Below the pieces are notes generated by a model. That model was not told the origin of the DNA. It saw only the letters and a list, made by a program, of their open reading frames with translations, and did not search any database. DNA of 64,000 nucleotides, from the NCBI GenBank assembly GCA_036268455.1, contig DATAUD010000062.1, forward strand, positions 1-64,000, read 5' to 3'. Below, in pieces: positions 25,425 to 34,875 of this stretch. A program made the position numbers and the translations under genes. This DNA is from DATAUD01 sp036268455. Its GTDB lineage: Bacteria > Verrucomicrobiota > Verrucomicrobiia > Limisphaerales > Palsa-1400. How positions within the stretch are numbered: the stretch's first letter is position 1; each line of letters begins with the position of its first letter.

Positions 25425-28400
25425 ATGCGTTCAAATATAGAAAAACTGATATGGGCCGCCTTGGTGTCGGCATTGACAGGCGTGGTTGCGCACGCCCAGA
25501 CCTACTCCAATGCCGTAATCGCGCTGAATCCCGCTGCCTACTGGCCTTTGAATGAAACCAACGCGCCGCCGCCCGCATATATCGCGACAAATCTGGGCAC
25601 TTTGGGCGCGGCGGGGGACGCCTATTATGGCAATCCGTTTCCAGATGATTTGGGGTCCCCTGCTTCGACACTGTTCACCGGTCCCGTGACGGGTGTAACC
25701 AGCGACGGCGATTCGGCGGCGGCGTTTCCCGGTTCCGGTCCGTCAGGCAGCCCTACCGCCTACATGCTCATCCCACGGGCGAGCCAGGGTCTAAACACCC
25801 CGGCGCCATTCACGGCAGAAGCGTGGGTTGAACCTCAAGGCGGAGATCCTAATGATCCCTTTGGCTCCAGCTACGCGAGCACTGAATGGACGGCAATTGT
25901 CAAACAGGGCTATGGCGGAATATTCGGTGACGGGGATCCATTCGACTCGAACGGAGACGGCGCAGGATGGAGCATCGCGCTGGCGGGCATTTATTCCGTC
26001 GGCTACCCGGTGGGATGGTACACGCCGGGTCCCACCCAGTTGCTAACCAACGCCACGTGGATCGTGGATTTCTTTAGCGGCAACAATGGGAACAGCCCAT
26101 CGCTGGAATTTGATGTGCCAATGTATGAACCGACCCCGCAATGGTTTCACCTGGTCCTGGTTTATGACGGGACAAATGCCGCTTTTTACACCAACGGCGT
26201 CCTGGCGGCAACCACGGTTCCGGGTCTTCCGCAATCCACGAATCAAGTCTGGGCGCCGAGCAACGCGCCAATTACGACAGCGACCGGCGCGTACGCTTTT
26301 ACTCCGACAGACGGCGTGAGTTATGTTCCGGATACCGTCAATCCAATTGTTCTTGGCAATATGAGGACCGGCACGTTTATCTACAATGAGGGATACCCCT
26401 CCACAGCCGATGGCACAATTGGTTTTAACAACCAAATTTATCAGGGGTACATGGACGAAGTGGCGATTTACACCAACGCGCTCTCCGCCGCCACGGTGTC
26501 AAAACACTTTTCGGATGCGACCGCGTCGAATCATACTCTTTACACCAATGATGTTTTAAGCGCGAATCCGATTGTCTATCTGCGCCTGGACGAACCGGCC
26601 TATACGGAACCGGACTCGAGCACGTTCCCCATCGCCAACAATTACGGCACGATGGGAGCAAGCGCCAATGGGTTATACCAACCGGGGACCATCCCCGGCG
26701 AGGCGGGTGCGCCGCTGTCGGGCCTTGGACCGGAAGATTACGCGGTCAGGATCAATGGCTTTGACGCGGGAGTTGATGTTGGCCAACAAGGCTTGGGCGC
26801 AACTCCGCTTGATCCGACGGGCAATACGCCTTTCAGCCTTGCGTATTGGTTTAAGGCCAATCCGGCCGATTCTTATACGAGATTCCAAACGATTATCGGC
26901 CGAGGCGATCACGGATGGCGCAGCAGCATCGACGGAAGCGGCGATTTGCGTTGGAATCCGGGCGCCGGGCCTGAACTGGCGTCTGCTCACAGCTACAACG
27001 ACGGAGCCTGGCACCTTTTTACCGGGGTTACGGACGGGACCAACGCCTACTTGTATATAGACGGCATATTGAGCACTTCCGGCACCGGCGTGGGATCGCT
27101 GCCCGGAACGCCCTATGACGTCATGATTGGAGGCGCGCCTGACTATACAATAGATAATCCAAACGGAAGTTTGGAGCGATACTTTGCCGGCGAGCTTGCG
27201 GAAGCCGCGTTTTTTACGAACGCGCTAACTGACGAGCAAGTTGTGGCGCTCTACGATGCGGCAAGCACGCCCGCCGCCATTGCGACGGAACCGCCCGCAA
27301 TTACTCCCATTCCGGTGGGGCAAAATGGGATCGTGGAAGTTCAGGCGGTGGGAACGCAGCCGTTAAGTTATCAATGGTATGATAATGGAGCGCCGCTGGG
27401 CAACACCGGCGTGTATAGCGGGGTGAACAGCAACATATTAACCATCACTGATGCGCAGTTGGCGCAAAGTGGAAGCTACTTTGTAGTCGTGACAAATCTT
27501 TACGGGGCGGTAACGAGCACAGTCAGCACCGTCATTGCAAGTCAGATTCCGACTATTTTGACGAACCCCGCGCCAAGCTTGACGAATCTTTACGCGGGTT
27601 CGGGCGCCCCGCTTACTTATACCGTTGGGGCGGCTGGGGTCGCGCCGTTTTACTATCAATGGTACGAAGGGTCATCGCCCGTCAGCGGCGCGACTGCTAC
27701 AACCTTCACCACAACAGCCACCGCCGGAACCAATAATTATACGGTGGTTGTCACGAATGCGTATGGCAGCGCGACCAGCAGCGTCTTTACAATCGTAGGC
27801 GCGCCGTTTGTCGCGCCGGCCACGGGATTTGCGGTCAATTACAACGATGGCGGGCAAGCGACGGGCAAGGCCGGCGCTTACCAGGGTTTGGGCGCCTATA
27901 TGGACGCTCCGGCGAACACGAATTGGAACGTGTGGCCCCCTGCCCCTGGCGGGACTACCGGGGACGCGGTTGCATCCAGCGGCGCGGCCTCGCTGGTCTC
28001 GTTTTCCATCGACTTCGGGTTTAACAACGGTGTGAATAACACAGGTTACCAGGGAAATCCTTGCTACCTGGTTGAGTATGAAGCCGGCATCGACGGCACT
28101 TCTCCAGGGGCCGGGACCGCGGCGAATCCAATGGGGACGTTCTCCTTCAACGATGTGCCGCAGGGAGTTTACACACTCTACGTTTATTCCGCAAATTACG
28201 ACGGGAATCGCGGGTCGATCATCACGCTGGGCGCAGACAATGGGGGCGAAGCCGATGGAGGCACCAACGCGACGCTGAATGTCCAATCGGACCACACGTG
28301 CGACACAATGGTTGAAGGGGACAATTACGTGTTTTTCCGCGGCGTGGTACCGGACTCGAATGGCCAAATTAGCGGGTCGTATATTCCCAATCCAAACGGA

Positions 28401-28613
28401 ACCGACACTGGCGAGGGCCAAATCGACGCGGTGCAATTGGTGTTGGAGAGTGTGAACATCCAGCGAGCAGCGGCAGGAAGTGTAACGTTGAACTGGTCGG
28501 GCGGAAGCTTGCAATCGGCGAATTCACTGACTGGTCCCTGGACGGCGGTAACCGGAACGTCGCCAATGACGATTTTGGCGACAGGAACAAATCAGTTTTT
28601 CCGGGTGTATTGA
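25425..28613 (+). CDS. Secreted LamG and Ig-like domain protein
   Basis: The 1062-residue protein has a signal peptide (1-25, ending AHAQ). Two LamG/concanavalin-like domains follow, at about 30-370 and 385-620 (AYWPLNET, EAWVEP, LVLVYDGTNAAFYTNG, DEVAIYTNALSA; and VYLRLDEP, WHLFTGVTDGTNAYLYIDG). Two immunoglobulin-like domains come next (SYQWYDNGAPLGNTGVYSG, FYYQWYEGSSPVSGA). A further beta domain and a C-terminal WSGGSLQSANSLTGPW...FFRVY segment finish it. The protein is probably surface-bound or secreted and carbohydrate-binding; no catalytic motif is visible. Confidence 0.82.
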   Translation: MRSNIEKLIWAALVSALTGVVAHAQTYSNAVIALNPAAYWPLNETNAPPPAYIATNLGTLGAAGDAYYGNPFPDDLGSPASTLFTGPVTGVTSDGDSAAAFPGSGPSGSPTAYMLIPRASQGLNTPAPFTAEAWVEPQGGDPNDPFGSSYASTEWTAIVKQGYGGIFGDGDPFDSNGDGAGWSIALAGIYSVGYPVGWYTPGPTQLLTNATWIVDFFSGNNGNSPSLEFDVPMYEPTPQWFHLVLVYDGTNAAFYTNGVLAATTVPGLPQSTNQVWAPSNAPITTATGAYAFTPTDGVSYVPDTVNPIVLGNMRTGTFIYNEGYPSTADGTIGFNNQIYQGYMDEVAIYTNALSAATVSKHFSDATASNHTLYTNDVLSANPIVYLRLDEPAYTEPDSSTFPIANNYGTMGASANGLYQPGTIPGEAGAPLSGLGPEDYAVRINGFDAGVDVGQQGLGATPLDPTGNTPFSLAYWFKANPADSYTRFQTIIGRGDHGWRSSIDGSGDLRWNPGAGPELASAHSYNDGAWHLFTGVTDGTNAYLYIDGILSTSGTGVGSLPGTPYDVMIGGAPDYTIDNPNGSLERYFAGELAEAAFFTNALTDEQVVALYDAASTPAAIATEPPAITPIPVGQNGIVEVQAVGTQPLSYQWYDNGAPLGNTGVYSGVNSNILTITDAQLAQSGSYFVVVTNLYGAVTSTVSTVIASQIPTILTNPAPSLTNLYAGSGAPLTYTVGAAGVAPFYYQWYEGSSPVSGATATTFTTTATAGTNNYTVVVTNAYGSATSSVFTIVGAPFVAPATGFAVNYNDGGQATGKAGAYQGLGAYMDAPANTNWNVWPPAPGGTTGDAVASSGAASLVSFSIDFGFNNGVNNTGYQGNPCYLVEYEAGIDGTSPGAGTAANPMGTFSFNDVPQGVYTLYVYSANYDGNRGSIITLGADNGGEADGGTNATLNVQSDHTCDTMVEGDNYVFFRGVVPDSNGQISGSYIPNPNGTDTGEGQIDAVQLVLESVNIQRAAAGSVTLNWSGGSLQSANSLTGPWTAVTGTSPMTILATGTNQFFRVY

Positions 28614-28639
28614 GTCCCGCGGATTTGGGGGCGGCTGGG

Positions 28640-28663
28640 GGTTGGAGCGGCTTTGCTCCAACC
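28640..28663 (+). terminator. Hairpin after the LamG/Ig gene
   Basis: GGTTGGAGC-GGCTTT-GCTCCAACC forms a perfect 9-bp stem, 26 nt past the stop codon. There is no U tract after it, so it may mark transcript ends or block RNA decay rather than act as a classic terminator. Confidence 0.45.
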
Positions 28664-28727
28664 TCCGGTCGCAGCGGCTTCCAAAAAACTTCGTGAAATG
28701 CGGCGGGTTCGCGATTAGCCTGTCGCA

Positions 28728-28752
28728 GCGCCAAGCTTTAATTACTTGGCGC
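28728..28752 (+). promoter_or_regulatory. Palindrome just before the sigma-factor gene
   Basis: GCGCCAAG (28728-28735) and CTTGGCGC (28745-28752) form a perfect 8-bp inverted repeat with a 9-nt AT-rich spacer (CTTTAATTA), ending two bases before the ATG at 28755. It could be an operator, or an RNA hairpin hiding the start. Confidence 0.45.
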
Positions 28753-28754
28753 GA

Positions 28755-29495
28755 ATGGATATGTCTTCCGAATCGCCCAGTTCCATTTTTCCGCGCACCG
28801 ACTGGTCCGAATTGGCCCAGACGTCGGAAGCCGATGAGGCGCGATTGGACCGGCTGATCCGCCTCTATTGGACGCCGTTGAGAATTTTTCTGGTCGCCTC
28901 CTTTCCGAGCCTCAAAGAGCAGGCGGAGGTTTTGCTCCAGGAATTTGCGGAGGACAAAATCCTCAAGAAAGGGTGGCTGCAACGGGCGGACCGGGGGCGG
29001 GGAAAGTTTCGGGACTTTCTTAAAACCAGCCTGCGCAATTTCGTGCTCGACCGCCTTGACCGGGTGGAAGTCAAGAGGCCGCCGGTGCCGCTGGATGAGT
29101 TGGAGCAGGAATTGCCCGGACCGGAGGCGACGGCGGAGGAGTTCGATTTAACATGGGTTCGGACGGTGCTGGCCGAGACGCTGCGCCGCATGGAAGCGGA
29201 TTGCAAAGACCCGAAGGCCGACCAGCCCAGACGCGGCAATATTTGGGAAATGTTCCGGATACGTTTGCTGGAACCCATTCTGAACGACGCTCCACAGGCG
29301 CCATACGAACAGTTAATCGAACGGTTCGGGCTGAAATCGCCGACGGACGCCTCCAACATGCTGTTGAGCGGGAAACGAATCTTCAAGGCGCACCTGACAC
29401 GCGTGATCAAGGATTACGCCGAGCAGGACGCGGTGGCGGCGGCCGAAATCCAGGAGTTGGAAGAATTTGTCGCGCGACTGGCGGGAGGCGGTTAA
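28755..29495 (+). CDS. ECF-like RNA polymerase sigma factor
   Basis: This protein of about 246 residues has a sigma-70 region-2-like part (LDRLIRLYWTPLRIFLVASFP, GKFRDFLKTSLRNFVLDRL) and a C-terminal helical part (YEQLIERFGLKSPTDASNMLLSGKRIFKAHL) that fits the region 4 helix-turn-helix. This type is common in Planctomycetota/Verrucomicrobiota and is linked to Ser/Thr kinases. The start is uncertain: ATG at 28755, ATG at 28761 or TTG at 28746. The palindrome immediately upstream favours 28755. It is followed by a hypothetical gene and a kinase, which probably control its activity. Confidence 0.72.
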   Translation: MDMSSESPSSIFPRTDWSELAQTSEADEARLDRLIRLYWTPLRIFLVASFPSLKEQAEVLLQEFAEDKILKKGWLQRADRGRGKFRDFLKTSLRNFVLDRLDRVEVKRPPVPLDELEQELPGPEATAEEFDLTWVRTVLAETLRRMEADCKDPKADQPRRGNIWEMFRIRLLEPILNDAPQAPYEQLIERFGLKSPTDASNMLLSGKRIFKAHLTRVIKDYAEQDAVAAAEIQELEEFVARLAGGG

Positions 29496-29552
29496 ACGCA
29501 ATCCGCGCGCAAGATGTGAACGCGCGGCCCGTAATGACAAGTGAGTTTTTAT

Positions 29553-30098
29553 ATGTCCGATTTTGATTCCGCAGGCGCCTTGTCGAAAAGCGCCCCGAAA
29601 AGCCTCGCCGCCCTGATGGCGGAGGGGGCGGAGCGCGCCGGATTGTGGCGCCCGGACGAATTGGGGGCGATTTTCCGCCATCAACTCTCCGCACCGATCC
29701 TTGTGGACCTCGGCGGGTTGGATTCCGCAACGGCCGCCCGATTGAAATTGCTGGCGGAGGCGCAAAGCCTGTTGTTGAAAAGCTTTTCGGATTTGTTGCT
29801 GCACCCAGCCCCGCCAGTTGAATTGCTCTCTCTGACCAAGGATTTCGCCAAGGCTAACATGGACCACCCCGAAAGCAGCCTGCCGAAGGAAGTGGCCGCT
29901 GTGCTTTATTACGCAAGCATCTCCGCCGCCCTGGTGCGCCGCGGCGAGCGGATTTCGCAACTCAAAGACGCTGAATTGGAGCGTGGGCTGCGTTGGGCAA
30001 AGGATCAGCCGTGGGTGGACAAACAAATCCAGCAATTGCTTGTCCAGGCATTGAATAAAATGCCGGGCGCCGGCACAGGGAGCGACGCTACTTTATGA
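29553..30098 (+). CDS. Conserved hypothetical protein between sigma factor and kinase
   Basis: The protein has about 181 residues and is mostly alpha-helical, with no signal peptide, membrane segment or family motif I recognise. It overlaps the kinase start by four bases (ATGA), so the two are translationally coupled. By position it may link the sigma factor to the kinase, for example as an anti-sigma or adaptor protein. A GTG at 29541 is an alternative start. Confidence 0.65.
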   Translation: MSDFDSAGALSKSAPKSLAALMAEGAERAGLWRPDELGAIFRHQLSAPILVDLGGLDSATAARLKLLAEAQSLLLKSFSDLLLHPAPPVELLSLTKDFAKANMDHPESSLPKEVAAVLYYASISAALVRRGERISQLKDAELERGLRWAKDQPWVDKQIQQLLVQALNKMPGAGTGSDATL

Positions 30099-32128
30099 GC
30101 AACGAGCCTTCCAACAAGGAACAGACGGTGTTTATCCCGCCGGTTTCGGCGTTCGCCGGACCCATCGCGGAATTGGTCGGGCATCGCCTCCTTTCGCCGC
30201 CGACGCGGCCCGGCCCGCTTGCCACGCTGGGAAATTACGAAGTCATTCGGGTGCTGGGCAGCGGCGGAATGGGTGTCGTCTTGCTCGCGCGGGATGGAGC
30301 CGGCGGACGGAATGTCGCCGTCAAGATGGTTCGCCCTGAATTGGTCGCGAACCAGCAGATCGTGCATCGATTCGTTCGGGAAGCGGGGCATTTGCAAAAA
30401 TTGAAGCACAAGAACGTGGTGCCAGTGCTGGAAGTTTCGGATCGGGCGGAAGGGCCGTATTTTGTGATGCCGTATTTTGAGCGCGGCAGCCTTTCACAGC
30501 GCATCAAGCCCGGCACACCGCTGGAGAGCGAGGTCATCCTGGACATTGCTTTGGAAGTGGCGCGAGGGCTTCAATTCGCTCATCGCCGCGGAATCATCCA
30601 TCGCGATCTCAAGCCGGCGAACATTTTGCTCGGCGCCGAAGGCGAAGCCTGCCTGGCGGACTTCGGCCTGGCCCGAACGATGTTCAACGACACCATTGTT
30701 GACGTCGAGCGGGAGCAATTGGAAGGCACCGCGCCTTATATGTCTCCCGGGGTCGCGGCGGGCAATGCCGAGGACACTCGTTGCGACATTTACGCTTTCG
30801 GCGCGCTTTTGTACGAAATGCTGACAGGCGAGCCGCCCTACGCCGGCAAAACGACGAAGGAAATTCGCGGACAAATATTGGAAGGGCCGCCGAAACCCAT
30901 CAAGACGCGCAACCCCGGGGCGGATGCCCAGTTGGCCGCTGTCGCGGAAGGAGCGATGGCGCGTGAGTTGCGGGATCGCTACGCGGATATGTCGGACGTT
31001 GTGGCGGACCTGGAGCGAATCAATGAAGGCCGAAGTCCGCTTGGCCCGCACGGGTTGGGCCGGAGCGTCCGAAAAATTCCCGCGGGTGTCTGGGTTGCCG
31101 CCGGATTTATTTTGCTCGCGGTGGTGAGTTGGCTGGCATGGCCTTCGCAGCCGGTTCCGGTGGCCAAACCCGCGCCGCCTCCAATCTTGGTTGAAAATCC
31201 TCCCGCGCCCGTGAAACCAACCTTGCCCGCGTCCGGCTGGGTTTCGCCTGTGATCGCGGGACAGGTTGGCGTCATTGGCAGCGCGGACGGCGTGGGCGCG
31301 AACGCCCGTTTTCGCTCGCCTTCGGGAATTGCCATTGATACGGCGGGAAACCTTTACGTCGCGGATATGGGCAACAACACCATTCGCAAAATCACCCCGG
31401 ACCTCAAGGTGACCACGCTGGCGGGCGCAGCCGGGGTTTCCGGCGCGCAGGATGGCATGGGGGGCGCCGCGCGGTTCATGGCCCCGCATGGCATCGCGGT
31501 GGACACACTTGGCAATGTTTTCGTGGCCGAGTTTGCGAACAACACCGTGCGCAAAATCAGTCCGGAGGGAGTCGTCAGTTTGCTGGCGGGAGCGCGCACA
31601 CCAGGCAGCCGAAACGGACGCGGAACACTGGCGCAATTCCGCAATCCCTGGGCGTTGGCGTCGGACAAGGCGAACAGTATTTATGTTTCCGATAACGGGA
31701 ACCGTTCGCTGCGGGAAATTACCGCTGATGGAGTCGTTATTACGTTGTCTGATTCGTTTGGGGACCCGCGCGGCGTTGCTGTGGACGGCAAGGGCAATAT
31801 TTATGTTGCGGATCTGGCAAATAACCTGGTGCGAAAAATCACGCCTTCCGGCAAAGCGAGCACGTTCATGGCCGCGCTTTCCGCCCCGGAAAACCTCGCG
31901 GTGGATGGACGCGGTTTTGTTTATGTCACCGACAACGATGGAATTCACAAGATTTCTCCCGACGTCAAGGAGGTGGTGCTGCCTCCCCTGCCCCTGACGG
32001 AATCCGCTTCCGGACCGATGCTTCGCCCTGAGGGCATTGCCGTCGATGCCAATGGGACGCTCTACGTCGCCGATTCTGATAATAGCGTTGTTTGCCGTTA
32101 CTCTTCGGGCATTCCAGTCCCGCACTGA
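30095..32128 (+). CDS. Membrane Ser/Thr protein kinase with extracytoplasmic NHL beta-propeller
   Basis: This is a 677-residue Hanks-type kinase. Visible kinase elements are the glycine loop LGSGGMGVV (54-62), VAVK with K77, HRDLKPAN, DFGLA, and a TAPYMSPG activation segment. One membrane span (about 328-348, VWVAAGFILLAVVSWLAW) precedes six NHL repeats (such as GIAIDTAGNLYVAD and GVAVDGKGNIYVAD), enough for a six-bladed propeller outside the membrane. It is the third gene of the sigma-factor operon. The propeller probably senses an external ligand and the kinase signals to the sigma factor or its partner. Confidence 0.92.
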   Translation: MSNEPSNKEQTVFIPPVSAFAGPIAELVGHRLLSPPTRPGPLATLGNYEVIRVLGSGGMGVVLLARDGAGGRNVAVKMVRPELVANQQIVHRFVREAGHLQKLKHKNVVPVLEVSDRAEGPYFVMPYFERGSLSQRIKPGTPLESEVILDIALEVARGLQFAHRRGIIHRDLKPANILLGAEGEACLADFGLARTMFNDTIVDVEREQLEGTAPYMSPGVAAGNAEDTRCDIYAFGALLYEMLTGEPPYAGKTTKEIRGQILEGPPKPIKTRNPGADAQLAAVAEGAMARELRDRYADMSDVVADLERINEGRSPLGPHGLGRSVRKIPAGVWVAAGFILLAVVSWLAWPSQPVPVAKPAPPPILVENPPAPVKPTLPASGWVSPVIAGQVGVIGSADGVGANARFRSPSGIAIDTAGNLYVADMGNNTIRKITPDLKVTTLAGAAGVSGAQDGMGGAARFMAPHGIAVDTLGNVFVAEFANNTVRKISPEGVVSLLAGARTPGSRNGRGTLAQFRNPWALASDKANSIYVSDNGNRSLREITADGVVITLSDSFGDPRGVAVDGKGNIYVADLANNLVRKITPSGKASTFMAALSAPENLAVDGRGFVYVTDNDGIHKISPDVKEVVLPPLPLTESASGPMLRPEGIAVDANGTLYVADSDNSVVCRYSSGIPVPH

Positions 32129-32170
32129 CTTCTTGCTGTCCGAATTTCTTTCCCGTACAAAGAGATTCGC

Positions 32171-32986
32171 GTGCTCAATGATTCGGACATCTGGAATTCC
32201 TTGCGGCAGTCAAAGCGGTTGACTTTGATCGCCGGTCCCTGCGTTATCGAAAGTGAGGCCCTGTGTTTCAAGGTCGCTTCGTCGCTGCGCGAGACTTGCC
32301 GGAAAATGGATGTCAACTTCATTTTCAAGGCCAGCTACGACAAGGCCAACCGCTCCAGCGGCCATTCCTTCCGCGGGCCCGGGTTGAAAGCCGGCCTTGA
32401 TGCGCTGGCCAAAGTCCGGGCGAAATTCGATGCGCCGGTTCTTACAGATGTCCATACCGAAGAGCAGGTCCAGGCGGCGGCCGAAGCGGTCGATATTCTC
32501 CAAATTCCCGCGTTTCTTTGCCGCCAGACTGATTTGATTCTCGCGGCGGTGCGCACCGGGAAAATTGTCAATTTGAAGAAGGGACAGTTTCTTTCTCCGC
32601 AGGAAATGGGACAAGTCGTGAAAAAGGCCGCGAGCGCCGGAGGGCGCAAACTTCTTGTGACAGAGCGCGGCACGACTTTCGGTTACAATAATCTCGTCGC
32701 CGATATGCGCTCGATCCCGATTATGAAGGAGTTCGGTTTTCCGGTGATTTTTGACGCAACGCATGCGGTGCAATTGCCGGGCGCGGGAGGCGACCGTTCA
32801 GGCGGGCAGCGCGAGATGGCGCCGGTATTGGCGCGATGCGCGGTTGCGGCGGGCGCGGACGGGGTCTTTATCGAAACGCACCCTGACCCCGATCGCGCGC
32901 TCAGCGACGGCCCCAACATGATTCCATTGGCTCAGATGCGGCGGTTGTTGGCGACACTGACAACATTGCACTCAACAGTTCGATGA
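32171..32986 (+). CDS. kdsA: 3-deoxy-8-phosphooctulonate synthase (KDO-8-P synthase)
   Basis: KdsA condenses phosphoenolpyruvate with arabinose-5-phosphate for LPS inner core. The 271-residue TIM barrel has LIAGPCVIES, FKASYDKANRSS, DVHTEEQV, FLCRQTD, KKGQFLSP, TERGTTFGYNNLV and FDATHAVQLPG, all family signatures. The start is a GTG. It overlaps the next gene by four bases and opens the kdsA-lptA-lptB operon. Confidence 0.96.
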   Translation: MLNDSDIWNSLRQSKRLTLIAGPCVIESEALCFKVASSLRETCRKMDVNFIFKASYDKANRSSGHSFRGPGLKAGLDALAKVRAKFDAPVLTDVHTEEQVQAAAEAVDILQIPAFLCRQTDLILAAVRTGKIVNLKKGQFLSPQEMGQVVKKAASAGGRKLLVTERGTTFGYNNLVADMRSIPIMKEFGFPVIFDATHAVQLPGAGGDRSGGQREMAPVLARCAVAAGADGVFIETHPDPDRALSDGPNMIPLAQMRRLLATLTTLHSTVR

Positions 32987-34872
32987 CCGCCTTCTCCCTC
33001 AAACGAGCTTTGTGGCTATTGGCCTTTTGTTTGATTCTTTTGCCAACCTTGCGGCTGCCTGCGCAAGCGCCGACAGATACTCGTCTTGACAACAAATTTT
33101 CCGTCAGCCGTTTCCATGACACGCCGAAAGGTCCGGAGATGGAAATGCTTCTGTTGGGCGACCACTCTTCAAACGTAACAAAACAAGTATTACTCGTATG
33201 GCCGTTTGAAACGATCACCTTTCACAACGGCCAGACCAATCTGACGGCGCAAGCGCCGCAATGCCATGTGGATGTTGTGTCGAATGTCGCCTGGGACTCC
33301 AGCCATTTGATCTTATACACGCCAACCACCAATGTGTTCGTGCAAGGCGACGGTTTCTTCTTTACACAATCCAATCATGTCCTGGTTCTTTCGAACAATG
33401 TGGAAACGCGCATTCTTCGGTCGCTGCTGAAAAGTTCCCTGTTGACCGGCGGGCAGACCAACGCTCCGTCCCGCCCGAACGAAACCATCCAGATTTATGC
33501 GCAACACGGCCAGTTTGACTATGTTTCCAACCATGTCGAATACGCCGGAAAAGTTCATGTGATAGATTCCCAAATGGACCTGACCTCGGATTTTCTTTTC
33601 GTCCAACTGAACACCAACGGCGCGATTGAAAATATTCAGGCGCGCCAGAACGTCGTGATCACCACCACCAACAAGGGCCGCGCCACCGGTGAGACGGCGG
33701 TTTACCATATCACCGCGGGCAGCGAGATCATGGATCTCACAGGGAACGCGTTCTGGCGGAACGGCGACCAGGAAGCCAGTGCCGAGCATTTCAATTACGA
33801 CAGCACGCGTCACATTCTTTCGGCCACAAACCATGTTCGTGTCCGCTGGCCAAATGCTCCGGAAAGCCCCTCGGACCACGAGGCTGGAATTCCGCCGCGG
33901 ACAGATGCCGGCGGCGACCGCATACTGTTCGCTGACGACGCGACGATGCAATTGCCACCGACCAACGGCCCGGTGGAAAGCATGATCGCGAACGGCAACG
34001 TGATCATCGTAAACCAGGCTGACCAAAGCCGGTCCACAGGCGACCATGCCGTTTACTCGCGAGCCGGAAATAGGTTTCAGTTAACAGGCTCGCCGGTTTG
34101 GTGGAACGACCGTATTAAAGTCCAGGGCGATACGCTCACCGCGGAAGTGACAAATAGGATTTACCATACGCGCGGCCACTCGCGCTTCGAAATGATCACG
34201 GGCCGCGCGACCAATCAACTGGTCGTCATTTCCGCGACCAATATCGATTATCAAACCAACCTGGCTGTATTTAAAGACGACGTCCATACCACGCTTCTGC
34301 AAGACGGCGCGCTTCGCGATACTCTTGACTGCAACCTGCTCAATGTCGAATTGGTCAGCAATGAAGCCGTCGCGGCGGTCGCCATCGGCAACGTTCGCGG
34401 AGAAACCGCGCCCGACCGAATGGGAGTCGTCAAGACCATTACGTGCGCCACCCTGACCGCGCACCGTTCGCCCGTCACGCTTCTGATGAAGGATTTGGAG
34501 GCGACCAACGAAGTGGTAATCAGACAATTCGGAAAGACCACGAACGCGCCGCGGAACACGCTGACGGCGGAGTCGGTCATCGCCGAGTTTTTCCCCCACA
34601 CCAATCAGATTGAAAAAGCCGTGGCGGAACACGACGTCGTTATTGAGCAAATCAAACCCGCGCAAACCATCCATGCCACCGCGGCGCGGGCGGTTTACAC
34701 GGTCACAAACGATGAGGTCAAGCTCACCGGAGCGCCCCTCGCCACCACAGATCAATTGATAATCAGCGACGCCGATGCCCTCGTATGGAAAACCCGGACG
34801 AATCAGTTCCGCTGGTTTGGCCCGTACAAAATTGTTCCCATAAAATCGAAAACCGGCCATCCTTCGTCCTGA
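32983..34872 (+). CDS. Large LptA/OstA-type LPS transport protein
   Basis: The 629-residue protein has a signal peptide (1-28) and repeated OstA beta-jellyroll strands: VEYAGKVHVIDSQMDL, IQARQNVVITT, AVYHITAGSEIMDLTGNAFW and SMIANGNVIIVNQ, with more similar strands downstream. LptA in proteobacteria is only about 180 residues and forms the periplasmic LPS bridge with LptC. Here a single long protein probably spans the gap, perhaps replacing both. It sits between kdsA and lptB, which supports LPS export. No separate lptC is seen. Confidence 0.8.
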   Translation: MTAFSLKRALWLLAFCLILLPTLRLPAQAPTDTRLDNKFSVSRFHDTPKGPEMEMLLLGDHSSNVTKQVLLVWPFETITFHNGQTNLTAQAPQCHVDVVSNVAWDSSHLILYTPTTNVFVQGDGFFFTQSNHVLVLSNNVETRILRSLLKSSLLTGGQTNAPSRPNETIQIYAQHGQFDYVSNHVEYAGKVHVIDSQMDLTSDFLFVQLNTNGAIENIQARQNVVITTTNKGRATGETAVYHITAGSEIMDLTGNAFWRNGDQEASAEHFNYDSTRHILSATNHVRVRWPNAPESPSDHEAGIPPRTDAGGDRILFADDATMQLPPTNGPVESMIANGNVIIVNQADQSRSTGDHAVYSRAGNRFQLTGSPVWWNDRIKVQGDTLTAEVTNRIYHTRGHSRFEMITGRATNQLVVISATNIDYQTNLAVFKDDVHTTLLQDGALRDTLDCNLLNVELVSNEAVAAVAIGNVRGETAPDRMGVVKTITCATLTAHRSPVTLLMKDLEATNEVVIRQFGKTTNAPRNTLTAESVIAEFFPHTNQIEKAVAEHDVVIEQIKPAQTIHATAARAVYTVTNDEVKLTGAPLATTDQLIISDADALVWKTRTNQFRWFGPYKIVPIKSKTGHPSS

Positions 34873-34875
34873 GAA

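Noticed and set aside
28731..28755. Possible copy of the 39-nt element before the sigma factor
   Set aside because: Shares only GCTTTAAT; spacing and the AAAACAA end are absent. It is better described as a palindrome.
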